From the NCBI GenBank assembly GCA_020747065.1, contig JAGMVK010000015.1, forward strand, positions 1,054,001 to 1,118,000: a stretch of 64,000 nt of DNA. The letters are read 5' to 3'. Below, one piece after another: positions 24,536 to 35,599 of the stretch. This DNA is from Cadophora sp. MPI-SDFR-AT-0126 (taxonomy: Eukaryota > Ascomycota > Leotiomycetes > Helotiales > Ploettnerulaceae). Made by a program: the position numbers and the translations under genes. The notes beneath the pieces are model-generated. The model was given only the letters and a program-made list of their open reading frames with translations. It made no database searches and was not told the origin of the DNA. Position 1 is the stretch's first letter; every line of letters starts with the position of its first letter.

Positions 24536-25060
24536 CTATGCACTAAGTCTCGCTTATTACACAGTTGTCACCTATTGCCGGGAGGGATAAGTAATATAGT
24601 GTAATCAACAGTGTTGATACGCTTGTTGTATTAAAGTCTATGAAATGGCTATCTAGTTGATTACAGGTAATCGCTCCAATGCCCTCTGGCGAACCCGATG
24701 CTTACTTATCCGGTCACCTGACACTGCCCTGACTTAAACCTGCAACACAAATTTAAGTTTAATATTATAAAAAAGGAGATTACTTTTATAAAGCTCTATA
24801 AAAATAATTAGAAAAAGAGTATTAAGTTCAATTATTTAATTTATACTTTCTTAAAGTTACTAAAAGGAAATAATAGTATAAACTTTACTTATTAATAAAG
24901 TAGAAAATTTTATTATATATAGTAATTACTTTTTACTTATTAAATTTATATTATAAGATTTATTTAAATTTATAAAATATAAAAGAAAGAATATTAACTT
25001 AATAGCTTTATTATAAGACTTACAATTATAATATAAAAGTGGAGTATAAAAGTGGAGTAT
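24536..25060. other. GC-normal island then AT-rich stretch, no gene
   Basis: 24536-24735 has normal composition, standing out between the element-A LTR and a 300-bp AT-rich stretch. It may be old host flank. No motif recognised. Confidence 0.4.
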
Positions 25061-25330
25061 ACAATAGGTACTCTTAAAGAACACGACTGCCTCTTTACTA
25101 CTAGTATAAGCACCTTTGCCTGCGCATTTACGGCGAGGCACCTTGCGAGGCGCCTCACCAGGCTGTGCTATTTCAATCTCATTCTTCCTACGAGGTACTG
25201 GCATTGTCACAAACTTATCGTGATAGAACTCTTTTGCGATAGAAAAAGGATCATCGACTGATCGGAAGCGCTCTTCGATATTTGCCAGCGTGAAATCTCA
25301 GCTCCCAACCTGCTAATTTGAGTACAGGTA
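25060..25330 (-). pseudogene. Unrecognised coding remnant (C-terminal piece)
   Basis: Minus-strand reading from about 25300 gives a coding-like frame containing IEERFRSVDDPFSIAKEF and then a basic tail MPVPRRKNEIEIAQPGEAPR. It is cut by AT-rich sequence at about 25050. Composition is gene-like, but there is no start and I recognise no family. It lies tail to head with the HeLo remnant, which starts about 130 bp away on the other strand. Confidence 0.35.
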
Positions 25331-25462
25331 AATGGTGCCTTCGCGTCTGTCTATTTTGAGATTGATATGGCTGATCATAGATGGAAAGGTTGATTTTAAC
25401 GTGCAAAGCGACAACGTCATCTCGCTACAAAATAAGCTTCGTCCTTTGTTTCGTTCAGAGAT

Positions 25463-25960
25463 GGACCCATTCACTTTGGCAACCGGAATCGCTGGATTCG
25501 CCGGATTGGCCGGCTTCTTCAGTACCTGCCTAGATGTCATTGGCAGAGTGGATTCCTATAAAGATTTTGAGGTTGAGTCACGTTCGATTATGCCCAGTTT
25601 GAGGCTGATAAGCTTCTGTTCCAAAGATGGGCCCACAACGTTGGTATCAACCAAACAAAATTGAAGGAAGACCACCAAAAGGATCTTGATGATCCTCAAA
25701 CAGCCTCAATGGTCGAAAAGATTCTATTAAGCATTCAAAGAGATCTTCACCAGGGCAGACACTACCCTATCAAATCTGCAGCCTATTGAGGAAGCAGAAT
25801 TAAGATCTCAAGACGGTGCTCTTCGCCCTCGAGGACGCCAGTATCAAAGTGTCCAGGCATCCATCTCAAAGAGGAAAGGATTGGGTGGGCTTTAAGAGGG
25901 AAGGTCAAATTTATTGCCCAAGTCCAGCAGCTTCTTAATAACCAGATGCACCGTTACTCT
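25463..25960 (+). pseudogene. HeLo-domain (prion-inhibition / cell-death) pseudogene
   Basis: From ATG 25461-25463 the reading MDPFTLATGIAGFAGLAGFF, then STCLDVIGRVDSYKDFEVES, is the N-terminus of a HeLo domain, the membrane-targeting death domain first described in HET-S. Near 25590 one base is missing and the frame shifts; the domain continues in another frame (AQFEADKLLFQRWAHNVGIN .. DPQTASMVEKILLSIQ). A stop at about 25788 follows, then the C-terminal helix signature GWALRGKVKFIAQVQQLL near 25885-25940. HeLo domains normally sit in front of NLR, kinase or prion-forming parts; nothing of that kind follows. Domain identity is fairly secure; inactivation is clear. Confidence 0.75.
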
Positions 25961-26353
25961 TAATAAGTGGTAGTGGCAGAAGAAAAGGACCTACCCTTTG
26001 AAGCCTTGTCAATCCCTTCTCCGAGTCACTTTAATGCCTTCTCTCTGCCTTCGCCGTAGATGAGCGTCATATGGACGTCAAAAATGCCTAGTAACGAGTA
26101 CGCCTTATCTTCCTCGCGAGTTGTCTCACATATATCTGCCCATAACATTCATTCCGTGACACTGAAATCAGATAAGGGGCTTCCTTGAAGACCCTTGACG
26201 GAAATTCCTGTTATCTCGTGGATATGTCGTTCTAAGGATACCTCATCACCTAGTAATGTCCCTCCCTGCGTAGCGAGAAACCCACCGTGCCGAGAAAAAT
26301 GATAAGTACTTCAACTTTAAGCATCTCAGACTCTGTATATATATCGATATCTC
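25961..26353. other. Downstream flank of the HeLo remnant
   Basis: GC-normal sequence without a conserved frame; possibly further eroded gene sequence. Confidence 0.35.
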
Positions 26354-26794
26354 TAACGTGGTTTATCACCGAACGACGCATATCACCGAGCGACGCACTT
26401 GAAAATACACCAAAAAATCGATTTTTTTGACCCTAGTAAAAACCACTAATCTTTTATAAAATCTTTTATAATTTTTAATATATTTTAATTATTATTAAAC
26501 TAATTGATTATTAAATTTTCATTATATAAAAATAAGTAAAAAAATTATTAAATAACGAAAATATGAATTTTCGCGATTTTTCGCCCCTAATTTTTATTAT
26601 AATTACTTTTACTTATTTTTATAACACTAAAATTTTATACAAGTCTAATTATATATTAAATAAAATATATTTAAAATTATAAAAGATTTTATAAAGGATT
26701 AGTGGTTTTTACTAGGGTCAAAAAAATCGATTTTTTGGTGTGTTTTCAAGTGCGTCGCTTGGTGATATGCGTCGTTCGGTGATAAATCACGTTA
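26354..26794. mobile_element. 441-bp TA-flanked inverted-repeat element (MITE-like)
   Basis: The ends TAACGTGGTTTATCACC and GGTGATAAATCACGTTA are inverted repeats flanked by TA, the target of Tc1/mariner/pogo transposases. The terminal repeat is at least 110 bp and pairing continues toward an AT-rich centre, so almost the whole element can fold back. Each end carries two iterations of an ATCACCGARCGACGCA motif. No transposase. A GC-rich rim with an AT-rich core is shared with the elements at 38968, 41083 and 43153. Confidence 0.85.
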
Positions 26795-28080
26795 ATTCTT
26801 TTTATATATGTCGTAATCTATGGCAACTTCTAAACAAGGATTCGGTTTGCAGTGAGAAAATACCGCAGTCTTGGTCATGTTGTCGACCGTTCCGTCGGCA
26901 GTGTCAAAAACCGCTTTAGCTGGTTCCCCCTGCTCTATCACAAGTATCTACTTGTCTCCGAACTTCGGGCCCATAGCACGAAGCTTCTACCAGCAAAGAA
27001 TATGGTTCCAAGCTTTGAAGATATAGAGCACAGGGAACCTACATGCCGAGTTTATCCAGACAAAGGAGGAAGTGCAAAACGCTAAGCCAATTTATATAAG
27101 CAACCATATGACTGCTTCGCTCTGCCTTGAGCTGCCACTGAATCGTTCCCTATCCTCATCTCCTACACCCCAGGTACTTTCGTACAAACTCACAGGTGGT
27201 TGTCCAAAATTTTCGACGTTTACTATTAATAGGAGATATGGAATTTGGGGTTCTCTGTGAAATCGATGAATTATTATGGTTGTTTACATATTAACATGCC
27301 CTAATGATTTGATGTTCCCTAATGATTAGCCAGCGATCAAAAATCCGGGCGCTGCGGCAGCTAACGAGATATGTGAGAATATAAACGTAATTCAACTAGT
27401 AAGCCACATGAGAGAACATTAAATAGGGTTGGCGTTAAGGCGGAGATGAAGCTGCCTTGCTCTAGCAAACATGATTGGCCATAACACCTTAATCGACCCG
27501 CCACACAGTTTTGAACTGGCAGCAAAAGCAGCAGTTTTATGCGCCTAGTCAGACTGATCATGTTTAAAAGTAGTATAGACAGATTCGGCCACATTTCTTG
27601 GAAGCAATGGGAGATATTTTATTTATCACGAAATATTTAGTATCCAGTGCTGTGACAAATCCGGCGCGAGGATTCGGTGCTGTCAAGCTAGTGCTGTTGA
27701 GAGTTCAATGCTGTCGAGCTAACGAGATCATCGTTTCCTAAGTCTTGGTAGAAGTAGAGTTAAAGACCAGATTCTGAGAGGGAGCAGAATCAGACGCCCA
27801 TTGTTTAACAGAGGAATTAGATAGACTCGAAGAGTGAAAGTGTTATCCCGAGAGCGAGGATTCCTGGGAGAAAGAAGCATCCATAAGTCGTGAACGAATT
27901 ATGAGGTTCAGTGGACTCTTGGGTTAAAGTCCTGATAAAGAACATGAGACGGCTGCGCCAGCGAAATACAGCAAGAGAGCGGATGAGAATATAAGAATAT
28001 GATAAACGGACAAGCGAATGAAATCCATAGTATCTGTAATCTAGTCCTAAGTTCCTTTTGAGGTGGGGGTTTGTCTTTTG
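26795..28080. other. Intergenic, no supportable gene
   Basis: Short ORFs (26852-27085, 27072-27260) show no recognisable motif. The part near 27655-27730 has a loosely repeated GTGCTGT(C/T)(A/G)AGCTA motif. Confidence 0.4.
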
Positions 28081-30444
28081 CTAGCATAATGTGATAATTT
28101 TCTTATTATAATCCCTTCCTCCTTTCATCTGCGGCCAAGGTTTCCTCCGCCAATTGCTCTGTGCACCTAATCCAATCCTTCTATACACTCCCTCTAATCC
28201 TACTACTGGCACTATAAGGAGCTCCAGGTGTACTTGCAGATATAGACCCAGCATCCTCTTGCTCTCTCTGACTACTGTAGCGGTGATACTTGAGTGCTGG
28301 TCAAACATGTACCGCTCGTCATAGTACTGCTGTGACGTCACCGTATCAATTTCCTGCTGGTCTGCCTCCCGGACAAGAGCCTCCACTGTGAGGCACATAT
28401 CAAGACACATAGCCGGCGAAGGGGCAGATGAAATCGTGTCAACTGTGCCAGCTGGCATGGGCACGACCCGTACTAATGGCTCAGGTGGGTCATACGAGGG
28501 ATCCTTCTTTTTCAATTCCCAATAGTCCCAGTAGTGAGTCATATTCGTTCTCACAGCGCCACCGGCTGCAGCCCATGACCAAGACGGCGCATCCCGAGTT
28601 TGCGACGGCGACGTACCGTTTTCAGATTGGCTCACATTGAACGGCCGAGCATGCATGGAATCCCAAGCTAGTCCGCGTGCCAGATCACTTTGCCAGAGCC
28701 CATGTATGTACACATCCTCCGTCTCTGCGGCCATTTTGTCCGCCACACCAGCCATTGCAGGCAGCCTGTCGCTCTGGAAGGTCAGGCGGCGTGTGCTGTA
28801 CTCTTCCACAAGAAGGTACCATGCGTAGAGGACCTGGCGGGTAATCTCTTCCAGCTTGCCGCGGATGTAAGGTGAGTCAGGCCTGAGGTCGGGGTTGTTG
28901 GCGGCGCTATTATTGGCGGACGCGTCGGCGAGGATATCATTCTTGCGCTTAATTTGCGAATGCAAGTGCTCCATGAAGTGGCGGAACTCGTCGTTCTCTG
29001 AGTGAGTATATTGGTACGCTGCCCCATCTTCGCGGAGCGACACTGCCCGGCATGTCCAGAGCATCATGTTCGATGTATACTTGAGGACGCGCGTACTAAG
29101 CAGGCTTTCTTGCAATGTCCAACCTCGTTCATCTAATACTGTCTTTTGATTCATCCATGAGTTAGGGGATGTATTATAGACTGTTGTTCCTGTGTGGAAA
29201 TCGACCAGCTCGGCATCTGGGCCAATGAATGCTGCGCCAGCACCTCCATCACTGTCTCGTACATTGAGCTTGAATGACGCTTCCGGACGCAGAGTGCGTG
29301 TCGCAAAGCTACCACCATGGCAGTTTGTAGATGCGGCAGCAGCAATAGTAATGAAAGCGTTTGAGTAGACTTCCCCCATTAGCGCAGCTTGTTTGTTCCA
29401 GTCTTCGTGTGAATCTTGGATGATGCAAAGACTATCAACCCAGAGATATTTAATTCCTAATCGGCGGGTAGTACAGACTGCATCTCGAATTGTTCTTGGA
29501 AGATCCCGTAGTGGTATCGAAGTTTTCCTTTCCTGGAGCGTGGATAGGGTCGTTATTGTAGTTTGTGGACCCCCCCAGCAGTAACTTAAGCATGCATACC
29601 GACCCAGCTCTGGATGATTCGTTGAGAGGAAAGGTTCTCTCCCCGTCTCCTGCAAGCTGCCTACGTCAAGAAGTCTTAAGGGTAATTTCGTGTTGCTAAG
29701 AGTTCGGCAAGTCGAGTGTGTCTTAGTACACGTATCAATCCACGACTGAACGAGTCGGAAAGCCTCGTCAGAGTCTGTGCTAGGACAGATGGTCCTGGCT
29801 TCTATAAAGGACGCCGCGGAGTTGTCTAGTAAGATGTAGATGTGTTGAGCACAAGCCATTATATTTTTCGGGGATTGGTCGTGGAGTTTCGTACCTTGCG
29901 TAGTGTGGATCCTGCACGAGCCATATCCAGACTTCCTGAAAGGATACGGCTTGACTATGTCGGTCCTACTAAAAGCCTTGACGATGTCGTAACTGATAAT
30001 AACCTTATTTCTCGCAGGTGAAATTTTGGCTTTCAGCTCCCGACTCAAGCGGGATCGCAATTGGCCCCGGAACCCACGTTTTACCGGCTGCTCCTCCTCC
30101 GAAGCTTGTAGAAAGTCCCTCTCCCGCTGCTCCAGGTCCGGCTCAAGAGCATCCCACAAGATCTTGCACAAAGCACACGTCCTTGCGGACCTCGCAAGCG
30201 AGAATCGGTCGCCATGATTGATCCAGTAACGCGGTGTCGAAATGGTCTCTGCGATCATCTGACATGGTTCGCACAAGGTTGGGTTAAGAGATTTTGATAA
30301 GACTCCCAAGGTATCACCGATAGCATCGGGTTCAAACCCCTGGGTTATTGAGATGTTGTCTTGGACTACTAGGCGCTTCTCTAACCTGTACGGCATGGCT
30401 GCGAGAGAAAATGGCTCCGACGAACCGTTCCCGGATTGCGCCAT
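28081..30444 (-). CDS. HET-domain protein, 787 aa
   Basis: An intact single-exon gene. An N-terminal region (about residues 1-250) carries cysteine pairs CEPCQM and RTCALCKILWDAL, common in this large HET subgroup. The HET domain starts at about residue 283 with YACLSYCWGG, continues with LRDLPRTIRDAV and YLWVDSLCIIQDSHEDW (334-349), and has MGEVYSNAFITIAAAAS after it. A conserved RGWTLQESLLSTRVLKY block lies further down. HET domains act in heterokaryon incompatibility, usually with a partner that senses non-self; the partner is not obvious here. Composition is normal and no RIP-type stops are present, so it looks functional, unlike the HET copy at 2003-4089. The extreme C-terminus (last ~30 residues) is less conserved and its end is less certain. 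Confidence 0.92.
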   Translation of the reverse strand: MAQSGNGSSEPFSLAAMPYRLEKRLVVQDNISITQGFEPDAIGDTLGVLSKSLNPTLCEPCQMIAETISTPRYWINHGDRFSLARSARTCALCKILWDALEPDLEQRERDFLQASEEEQPVKRGFRGQLRSRLSRELKAKISPARNKVIISYDIVKAFSRTDIVKPYPFRKSGYGSCRIHTTQGTKLHDQSPKNIMACAQHIYILLDNSAASFIEARTICPSTDSDEAFRLVQSWIDTCTKTHSTCRTLSNTKLPLRLLDVGSLQETGREPFLSTNHPELGRYACLSYCWGGPQTTITTLSTLQERKTSIPLRDLPRTIRDAVCTTRRLGIKYLWVDSLCIIQDSHEDWNKQAALMGEVYSNAFITIAAAASTNCHGGSFATRTLRPEASFKLNVRDSDGGAGAAFIGPDAELVDFHTGTTVYNTSPNSWMNQKTVLDERGWTLQESLLSTRVLKYTSNMMLWTCRAVSLREDGAAYQYTHSENDEFRHFMEHLHSQIKRKNDILADASANNSAANNPDLRPDSPYIRGKLEEITRQVLYAWYLLVEEYSTRRLTFQSDRLPAMAGVADKMAAETEDVYIHGLWQSDLARGLAWDSMHARPFNVSQSENGTSPSQTRDAPSWSWAAAGGAVRTNMTHYWDYWELKKKDPSYDPPEPLVRVVPMPAGTVDTISSAPSPAMCLDMCLTVEALVREADQQEIDTVTSQQYYDERYMFDQHSSITATVVRESKRMLGLYLQVHLELLIVPVVGLEGVYRRIGLGAQSNWRRKPWPQMKGGRDYNKKIITLC

Positions 30445-31229
30445 AAGTCGAAACGAGGGAGTGAGTCAGCAAGCAGCGACTGCGACAGTAGTTTGAGCGA
30501 TTCTCGATCCTGACGGCGGCGATGACGGATGCTCCAGAGGATGAGTCAAGGTTCGATGAAGAAATATTTCATGGAGAGAGATTGATGAGCAGCGTGTGCT
30601 GGCATGCAAGAAAGCGGGGAAGCCATTGAGCGGGATACGTCGCTAAGGTCGTTTATTCGCTTATTTAACCTGAGTACTTAAGGCACAAATAACAGGCTCT
30701 CCTCCCGTTTTACAATATTCTTTTTAAAATCCTAATAAAGCCGCCGAAATACTAATAAAAACAAGCTTTTATTCTTTTTTGAAATATGCGAAGTAAGAAA
30801 GCTATATACGTATTTAGTTACATTTTTATATATATGTTTCGCGTTATAATTAACTTTTAAATATAAAAATAATAAGTTAAGTTAACGTTAATTTATTAAA
30901 TCGTATTAGAGTTTATATCTTTTTTATATAGAATATTATTAGCGCTTTAATTTAGAATTAGCTAACGCTACTAGTAATTATATGCTTTTTAACTTTCCTT
31001 ACTTAGTTTACTTTGCTGCTTTATTTAAAAACAAAAATACACTTAGTATAATATTTTAACTAATTTTCTGAGAGCTAGTAAACGAGGATTATAACACAGA
31101 TATTAAGTACGGATTAATAACTAAACTAACCGACTTCCTCAACTCGCAGGATAGTTACTGCAGTCCTAAAGTCGATAGTAGGTATGTCGAAATGACGATA
31201 CAGCGACGCCCAGATGACCAGGTACCGAA
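30445..31229. other. Upstream flank and AT-rich island
   Basis: 30445-30660 is the promoter side of the HET gene. 30700-31130 is AT-rich and RIP-like, without a recognisable element. Confidence 0.4.
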
Positions 31230-31560
31230 GGGATGGGATATTGTACGGCCCTAGGTGAGGGCGATCGAGATAGTAACAAGAGTGGTTTCAAGGCAGGTGC
31301 ATCGGATGTGCGGATTAGACGTGTACTAGAAGATCTCTGTCACTTTATAAAATACTGGGACCTGGCCATCTATGTACGGCGTTGCGTGGAGAAACTGCGA
31401 CAGTCTAGGTTGGCACAAGTAGGAGATGAAATATGCGTGTTATCGAGAAATGCTCTACCAGGGGATGACGAATTTTGGTGGCGTGGATAGCCGCGAGGAG
31501 GTCGTAAATGAACTTGGTCTAGAGACGGGTTGCCGGAAAAGATTTGAGTTTTAGAGAATA
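31230..31560 (+). pseudogene. HET-family C-terminal remnant
   Basis: The frame DLCHFIKYWDLAIYVRRCVE .. AQVGDEICVLSRNALP .. DEFWW, followed after a frameshift by EEVVNELGLETGCRKRFEF, resembles the C-terminal module of short HET proteins (QVGDEICVL.., then a Gly/His-rich turn, then ..RFEF). A stop after EFWWRG and the frame change show it is broken. No HET N-terminal domain is present. The similarity is moderate and only by eye. Confidence 0.45.
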
Positions 31561-32003
31561 TCGCTTTGCCCCCCGCCTCTCTAGGAAAAAAAGAAAAGAA
31601 ATTTCCTAACTTAATAGCTAGCATTTACTATTTAGGGTAAGATCTTATAGGTTTATTTTCCTCTTAAATTGGAGTTATTATTATTAATAAGTTGAGATAC
31701 TGGTTTCTTTATATTCATCTACATTCTCCGAGCTAAGGAGGGGCAGCTGTGAGACTGATCTAAACCCCGATGACACTTGCTAACCTGTCTTATCTCCCCG
31801 TCTTATTCCTACTGTTGGCAGGGCCCTAAACATCCATGTACAAATAATCCTTATAGGAAGCATAATATACATCTGCGCCTGCAAGAGTACCGTCATTGAC
31901 TTCGGTCTCGACGGGAGGCCATTGTGGTTGGGCCTATCAGAGGTCACTAGTCGCGAAGGCTACGAATCAGATATTATAGTATTTGTAATACCCGGCTATA
32001 GTA

Positions 32004-32144
32004 TTACCAGCGACCGCGACCGATTATGCTGTAGTCGAGAGTGGCGATCGATAGGGAGGAGTTTACGATAAAGGTTGGCATTATCGAGTTCTGCGCTGAG
32101 ACAGCAACGGCAGTTAGTAGGAGCAAGAGAGTATTAAGCTGCAT
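32004..32144 (-). CDS. Possible small secreted peptide, 46 aa
   Basis: From ATG 32142-32144 the product starts MQLNTLLLLLTAVAVSAQNS, a textbook signal peptide with cleavage likely after VSA. The mature part is only about 29 residues and ends GRGRW. It has no cysteines. An upstream in-frame Met (32261) would bury the hydrophobic stretch, so I prefer the inner start. It could be a secreted peptide or the truncated start of a larger gene whose later exons are lost. Confidence 0.4.
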   Translation of the reverse strand: MQLNTLLLLLTAVAVSAQNSIMPTFIVNSSLSIATLDYSIIGRGRW

Positions 32145-32539
32145 GGTAAAGTCATCATTAGATCCTTCAAGCTCCTCTTGATGAGGCTGGCTGGTAGACT
32201 GGAGTGTGATGAAGAAGCGTTGAGAGCAGACTCTCCAACGAATATACTGTCCGAGAGCCATCTGATCGAGTCAATAAAATTATAAATGAGGGATTATCGC
32301 AGTATAGCCTTAGTCGTCATGGAATAAGAAATACAATCACTTGCAAAATCAGCTTTATCCTATTTCGCTTAAAAAAATTGTAAGCACAGAGTACCGTAGC
32401 CGTTTTGGCGCTAAATCATCTTCTTAACCAAGAGGCAGTATAATTTCCCGCCACTTTTCACTCATCATCACATATGTTTCCCGAAATTTCTTCAGATATA
32501 TATGATATAGTTGCCCAAGTACAAGGACAAATGGAATTA

Positions 32540-32990
32540 AGACGAACTTATAGCGCGTGACTTAGCGACGCACCACGCCACTTGGTCGGTCCTGGCATTT
32601 CGAGGTCGAGGCCAGCTTGCATGGCTTTCGTCGTGCTGTATGTCCCAAACCAGTCACTCATGACAAGACCTTCCCACTTCCACTCGTCCCTTAGTATGTG
32701 TTGGATGATGCGCGCTCATCTTCTGAGACGTGCGTGAATGTCGTTTGATTTATTGTACGCGGTCATTATTGCCTGGGGTCGGGATACTCTGATGGCAATC
32801 TGGAACGGCAGCAGATAGATCTCTCGTAGAGCCCTCTGAGTTAGGATTGCATCATATGCCACCCGCTCATGCTCTTGGTCATTGCACACAAAGTGCTTGA
32901 GGACAGGCACAATGTTCTTCTCCTTTACTCCAGAGCAGTAAGCACCAGCTGAGACACTGGCCAGAAGTCCGTTCCTATGCTAATCAGGTC
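32540..32990 (-). pseudogene. Glycoside hydrolase family 3 (beta-glucosidase) fragment
   Basis: Minus-strand reading gives IVPVLKHFVCNDQEHERVAY, then ALREIYLLPFQIAIR and MTAYNKSNDIHA. After a frame change it gives [20 protein letters not shown] and [13 protein letters not shown]. These are the KHF..NDQE and catalytic SDW (nucleophile Asp) segments of GH3 enzymes. A short piece is lost between NDIHA and the ILRDEW block. Upstream a bit of the preceding segment (GAYCSGVKEKNIVP) remains. Everything before and after is missing: about 145 of more than 700 residues remain, so this is a relic. Confidence 0.85.
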
Positions 32991-33354
32991 CAAACAGGAA
33001 TTGAGGCTAATTACATAGAGAAGTGAAAATAGGAATAGAGAACAGGATACGGTAATTGTGCGATTATTGATTACAGTAACGATTCGTCTTACGTTTTCGA
33101 AAGAAATCACGACTGGGAGTCGCGGGACGGGGAATCACGGCAATCGAGGAGGCGACTGTAACTCTACTGTGGCGGGTTCACCCACTTCACGCTCTTCCAT
33201 CGCCCGTTTCCCCATCCCTCGATCCCTCGACTCCTTGACTCCACGACTCCAAGTCCTCATTTTTCTACCCCCTCGACCTCGAGGCCCCTTACACACTGTA
33301 TAGTACCTCTTCACCGGACGACCGGGAATTCTGCCCATATCTACCGCAGGAGCT
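32991..33354. promoter_or_regulatory. Upstream region of the Zn2Cys6 gene
   Basis: It includes a pyrimidine-rich stretch with repeated TCCCTCGACTCC-like units (33215-33250) just before the gene. No TATA or CCAAT box is clear. Confidence 0.35.
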
Positions 33355-35599
33355 ATGGACAACCCAGAGAGCGCGGCCATCCCCTCGAAACGATCTCGAT
33401 CTCGCATCGAGGTCTCCCGTGAAACCCACGCATATCCGCGGAAGAGAGCGTTGAAAGCCTGCAATACTTGTAGACTGCGCAAAACGAAATGTAATAACGA
33501 GCGGCCTATTTGCGGCTTCTGTCAGACACTAGGAGCCGGGTGTGTATACGATGATGCACACGATATCTCTCCGTACATTATGCCCCAAACTCGATTTGTT
33601 ATTCCAGGGGACTGAGTCTCGTGACCAGGTTAGATCCAGCGAGTCAGCGTGTGATGGATCGCCTTGATCAGGTACTTCGAAAATTGGACCTCAATGAAGA
33701 ACAATCATCTCAGAACTTCAGTCAAATTCTGCGAAAACTGGATCAAGCTCAGCCTCATCATGGCCGGCGACCAGACACCATCGGCGTGGATCCAGCCCTG
33801 GATTCTGCCTCTGCCTCGCAACAAGACACCGATGGCGACCTCACCATGGACGAGAACATGATGACGCCTGATGGTAGAACCTCACCCGATGCAGTCATCG
33901 ATTGGCCAGTCTTTAAAAATCAGTATCCATTGGGCTTCATCACGGATTCTCTATTCGTGCATGCATACGCGAGCCTTACTCCAACTTCCACTTCGGACGA
34001 ACTTAGCTCTCCTTCCATCAACGAAGAATCGGTACCGAGACTCGTCGAAGTCTTTCTCTGCCGTGTGCATACTAAGAATCCCGTTCTTGATATCGAGACG
34101 GCCAGAAGGTATGCAAATGCCGTCGCCCAGCATGGCCTCCGTTGGAATGGACCGTCATGTCTCACAGTAAGTAAAGTGTTGGCTGCCCACAGACATTACC
34201 TACCTCCTTTGCGCTCTTCTGATGCGCACTGCACACTGCACACTGCACACTACACACTGCTCACAAATTCCGTCAACTAGTTGATCATGTGTGCGTTGGG
34301 CTGCACTGCAAGACCATTCAGTGATTTGTACAGCCAAAGCCTCTCTCAGGACCAAAATTTGTCTTCTCGGCGCCTCCATGGAGCATCGCTAGCGATGGGG
34401 AGAGCCTACTATGACGCTGCGTGTAAGCGCATTGGTCTGTTGGAAGCAAGTATACTGTCTTCTCAATGCATCTTTCTGTGTGGAGTGTATGAGATGTACA
34501 ACCTAAATCCGCTAAAAGCATGGAGATGGTTTTCCAACTCCTCCTCAACACTCTATACATACTTGAGATGTCAAGATGTGTACATCCGTGATGATGATTC
34601 GGCCGTTTCGTGCTCCACTACACAACGTTTAGAAGCTAGTATATATTGGTCATCGTACAAGTCCATGTGGTAAAGTATTGTCAACATCTTGTAACAACAA
34701 TGATTTAGCTTATTTCTAGTGAGCTGCGAACAGAGCTCCCCATGCCAGCTTCGCTACTCGCGGAAGTGAAATACCCACACGTCCTTCCGACCCCACCAAC
34801 ACGTTTACAGTCTACAGCAGACGTTGACAATACATCAAGTCCACTCTTCGTGACCACTCCCGAGAGCTTTTCCAATCAAGAAGTCGAGATGAGCTCCGAT
34901 AAGATGCAAGAACAGGCTTGGTTCTTCTACCTGACGGACATCATCCTCAGTCGACTTGGCACACGGGTCCTTCTTAACTTGTACGATACACCACACGATG
35001 GCTGGAATCAGGAACGTATCCATCAAATGGTCAGAGCAGCAGACGAATTCGAGCGTCAATTGGCCGACTGGTATACTGCTCCTTCGCCCCTCTGTCGTGT
35101 CTTTGCTAACCGTGCAAGGTTTAACACCCTCCCGGCTCCCATTCAATTTGATGATCATGACATCAGACCCTCAAATGAACTCCAATTCACTGTACAGTTC
35201 CGCGCCCTTGAAATCAAATCCTGGCTCTATCGCCCCTTTCTCTACTACACCATTCACCATGTCCCATACACCTCGCTTTCCCCCCGGCTTCAAGCCCTTG
35301 TCATTAAAGCAGTAGATACAAGTATCCATTGGATATTGCTGAGGCCAGTCAGGCATCGCCATCAGGGTACCTGGTACGTGGGAAGGTTGGTGTTGAGTAG
35401 CGCGTTGAGCCTCTTAGCTGCGGTCAAGTCGGGACTTGAAGATCACGTTCGGAAACTCGGCGAGTGGCGGAATATTGTCAAGGAAGCCATCAGTGCTCTG
35501 GAGTTCTGGGAAGACGAGAGTCCTGATTTTAGTAAGGGGCGAGAAGTCATCACGGTTCTTTACAATGAGCTAGATGAAGAAAGTTCACCGTCAGTGTAG
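33355..35599 (+). CDS. Zn2Cys6 fungal transcription factor, 674 aa, four exons
   Basis: Exons 33355-33572, 33629-34166, 34281-34669 and 34720-35599 join in a single frame (2025 nt). Introns: 33573-33628 (GTACAT..CAG), 34167-34280 (GTAAGT..TAG), 34670-34719 (GTAAAG..TAG). The binuclear cluster is C36-x2-C39-x6-C46-x6-C53-x2-C56-x6-C63 with basic residues RLRKTK, so it should bind DNA in the nucleus. After a linker (LDPASQRVMDRLDQVLRKLD, a likely coiled coil) comes a fungal-specific regulatory region with CALGCTARPF, GRAYYDAACKRIGLLEASI, ..CVYEMY-like and ALEIKSWLYRPFLYY. Intron 2 holds a CACTGCA/CACTACA microsatellite. Targets are unknown. It lies next to the RidA gene and the alcohol dehydrogenase relic, which might have been regulated together, but that is speculation. 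Confidence 0.9.

Noticed and set aside
11233..24540. Target-site duplication of element A
   Set aside because: Flanks CACTG and CTATG do not match beyond chance even allowing for transitions.
33621..34280. Stand-alone ORF starting at GTG 33621
   Set aside because: It is exon 2 of the Zn2Cys6 gene plus intron 2 read-through.
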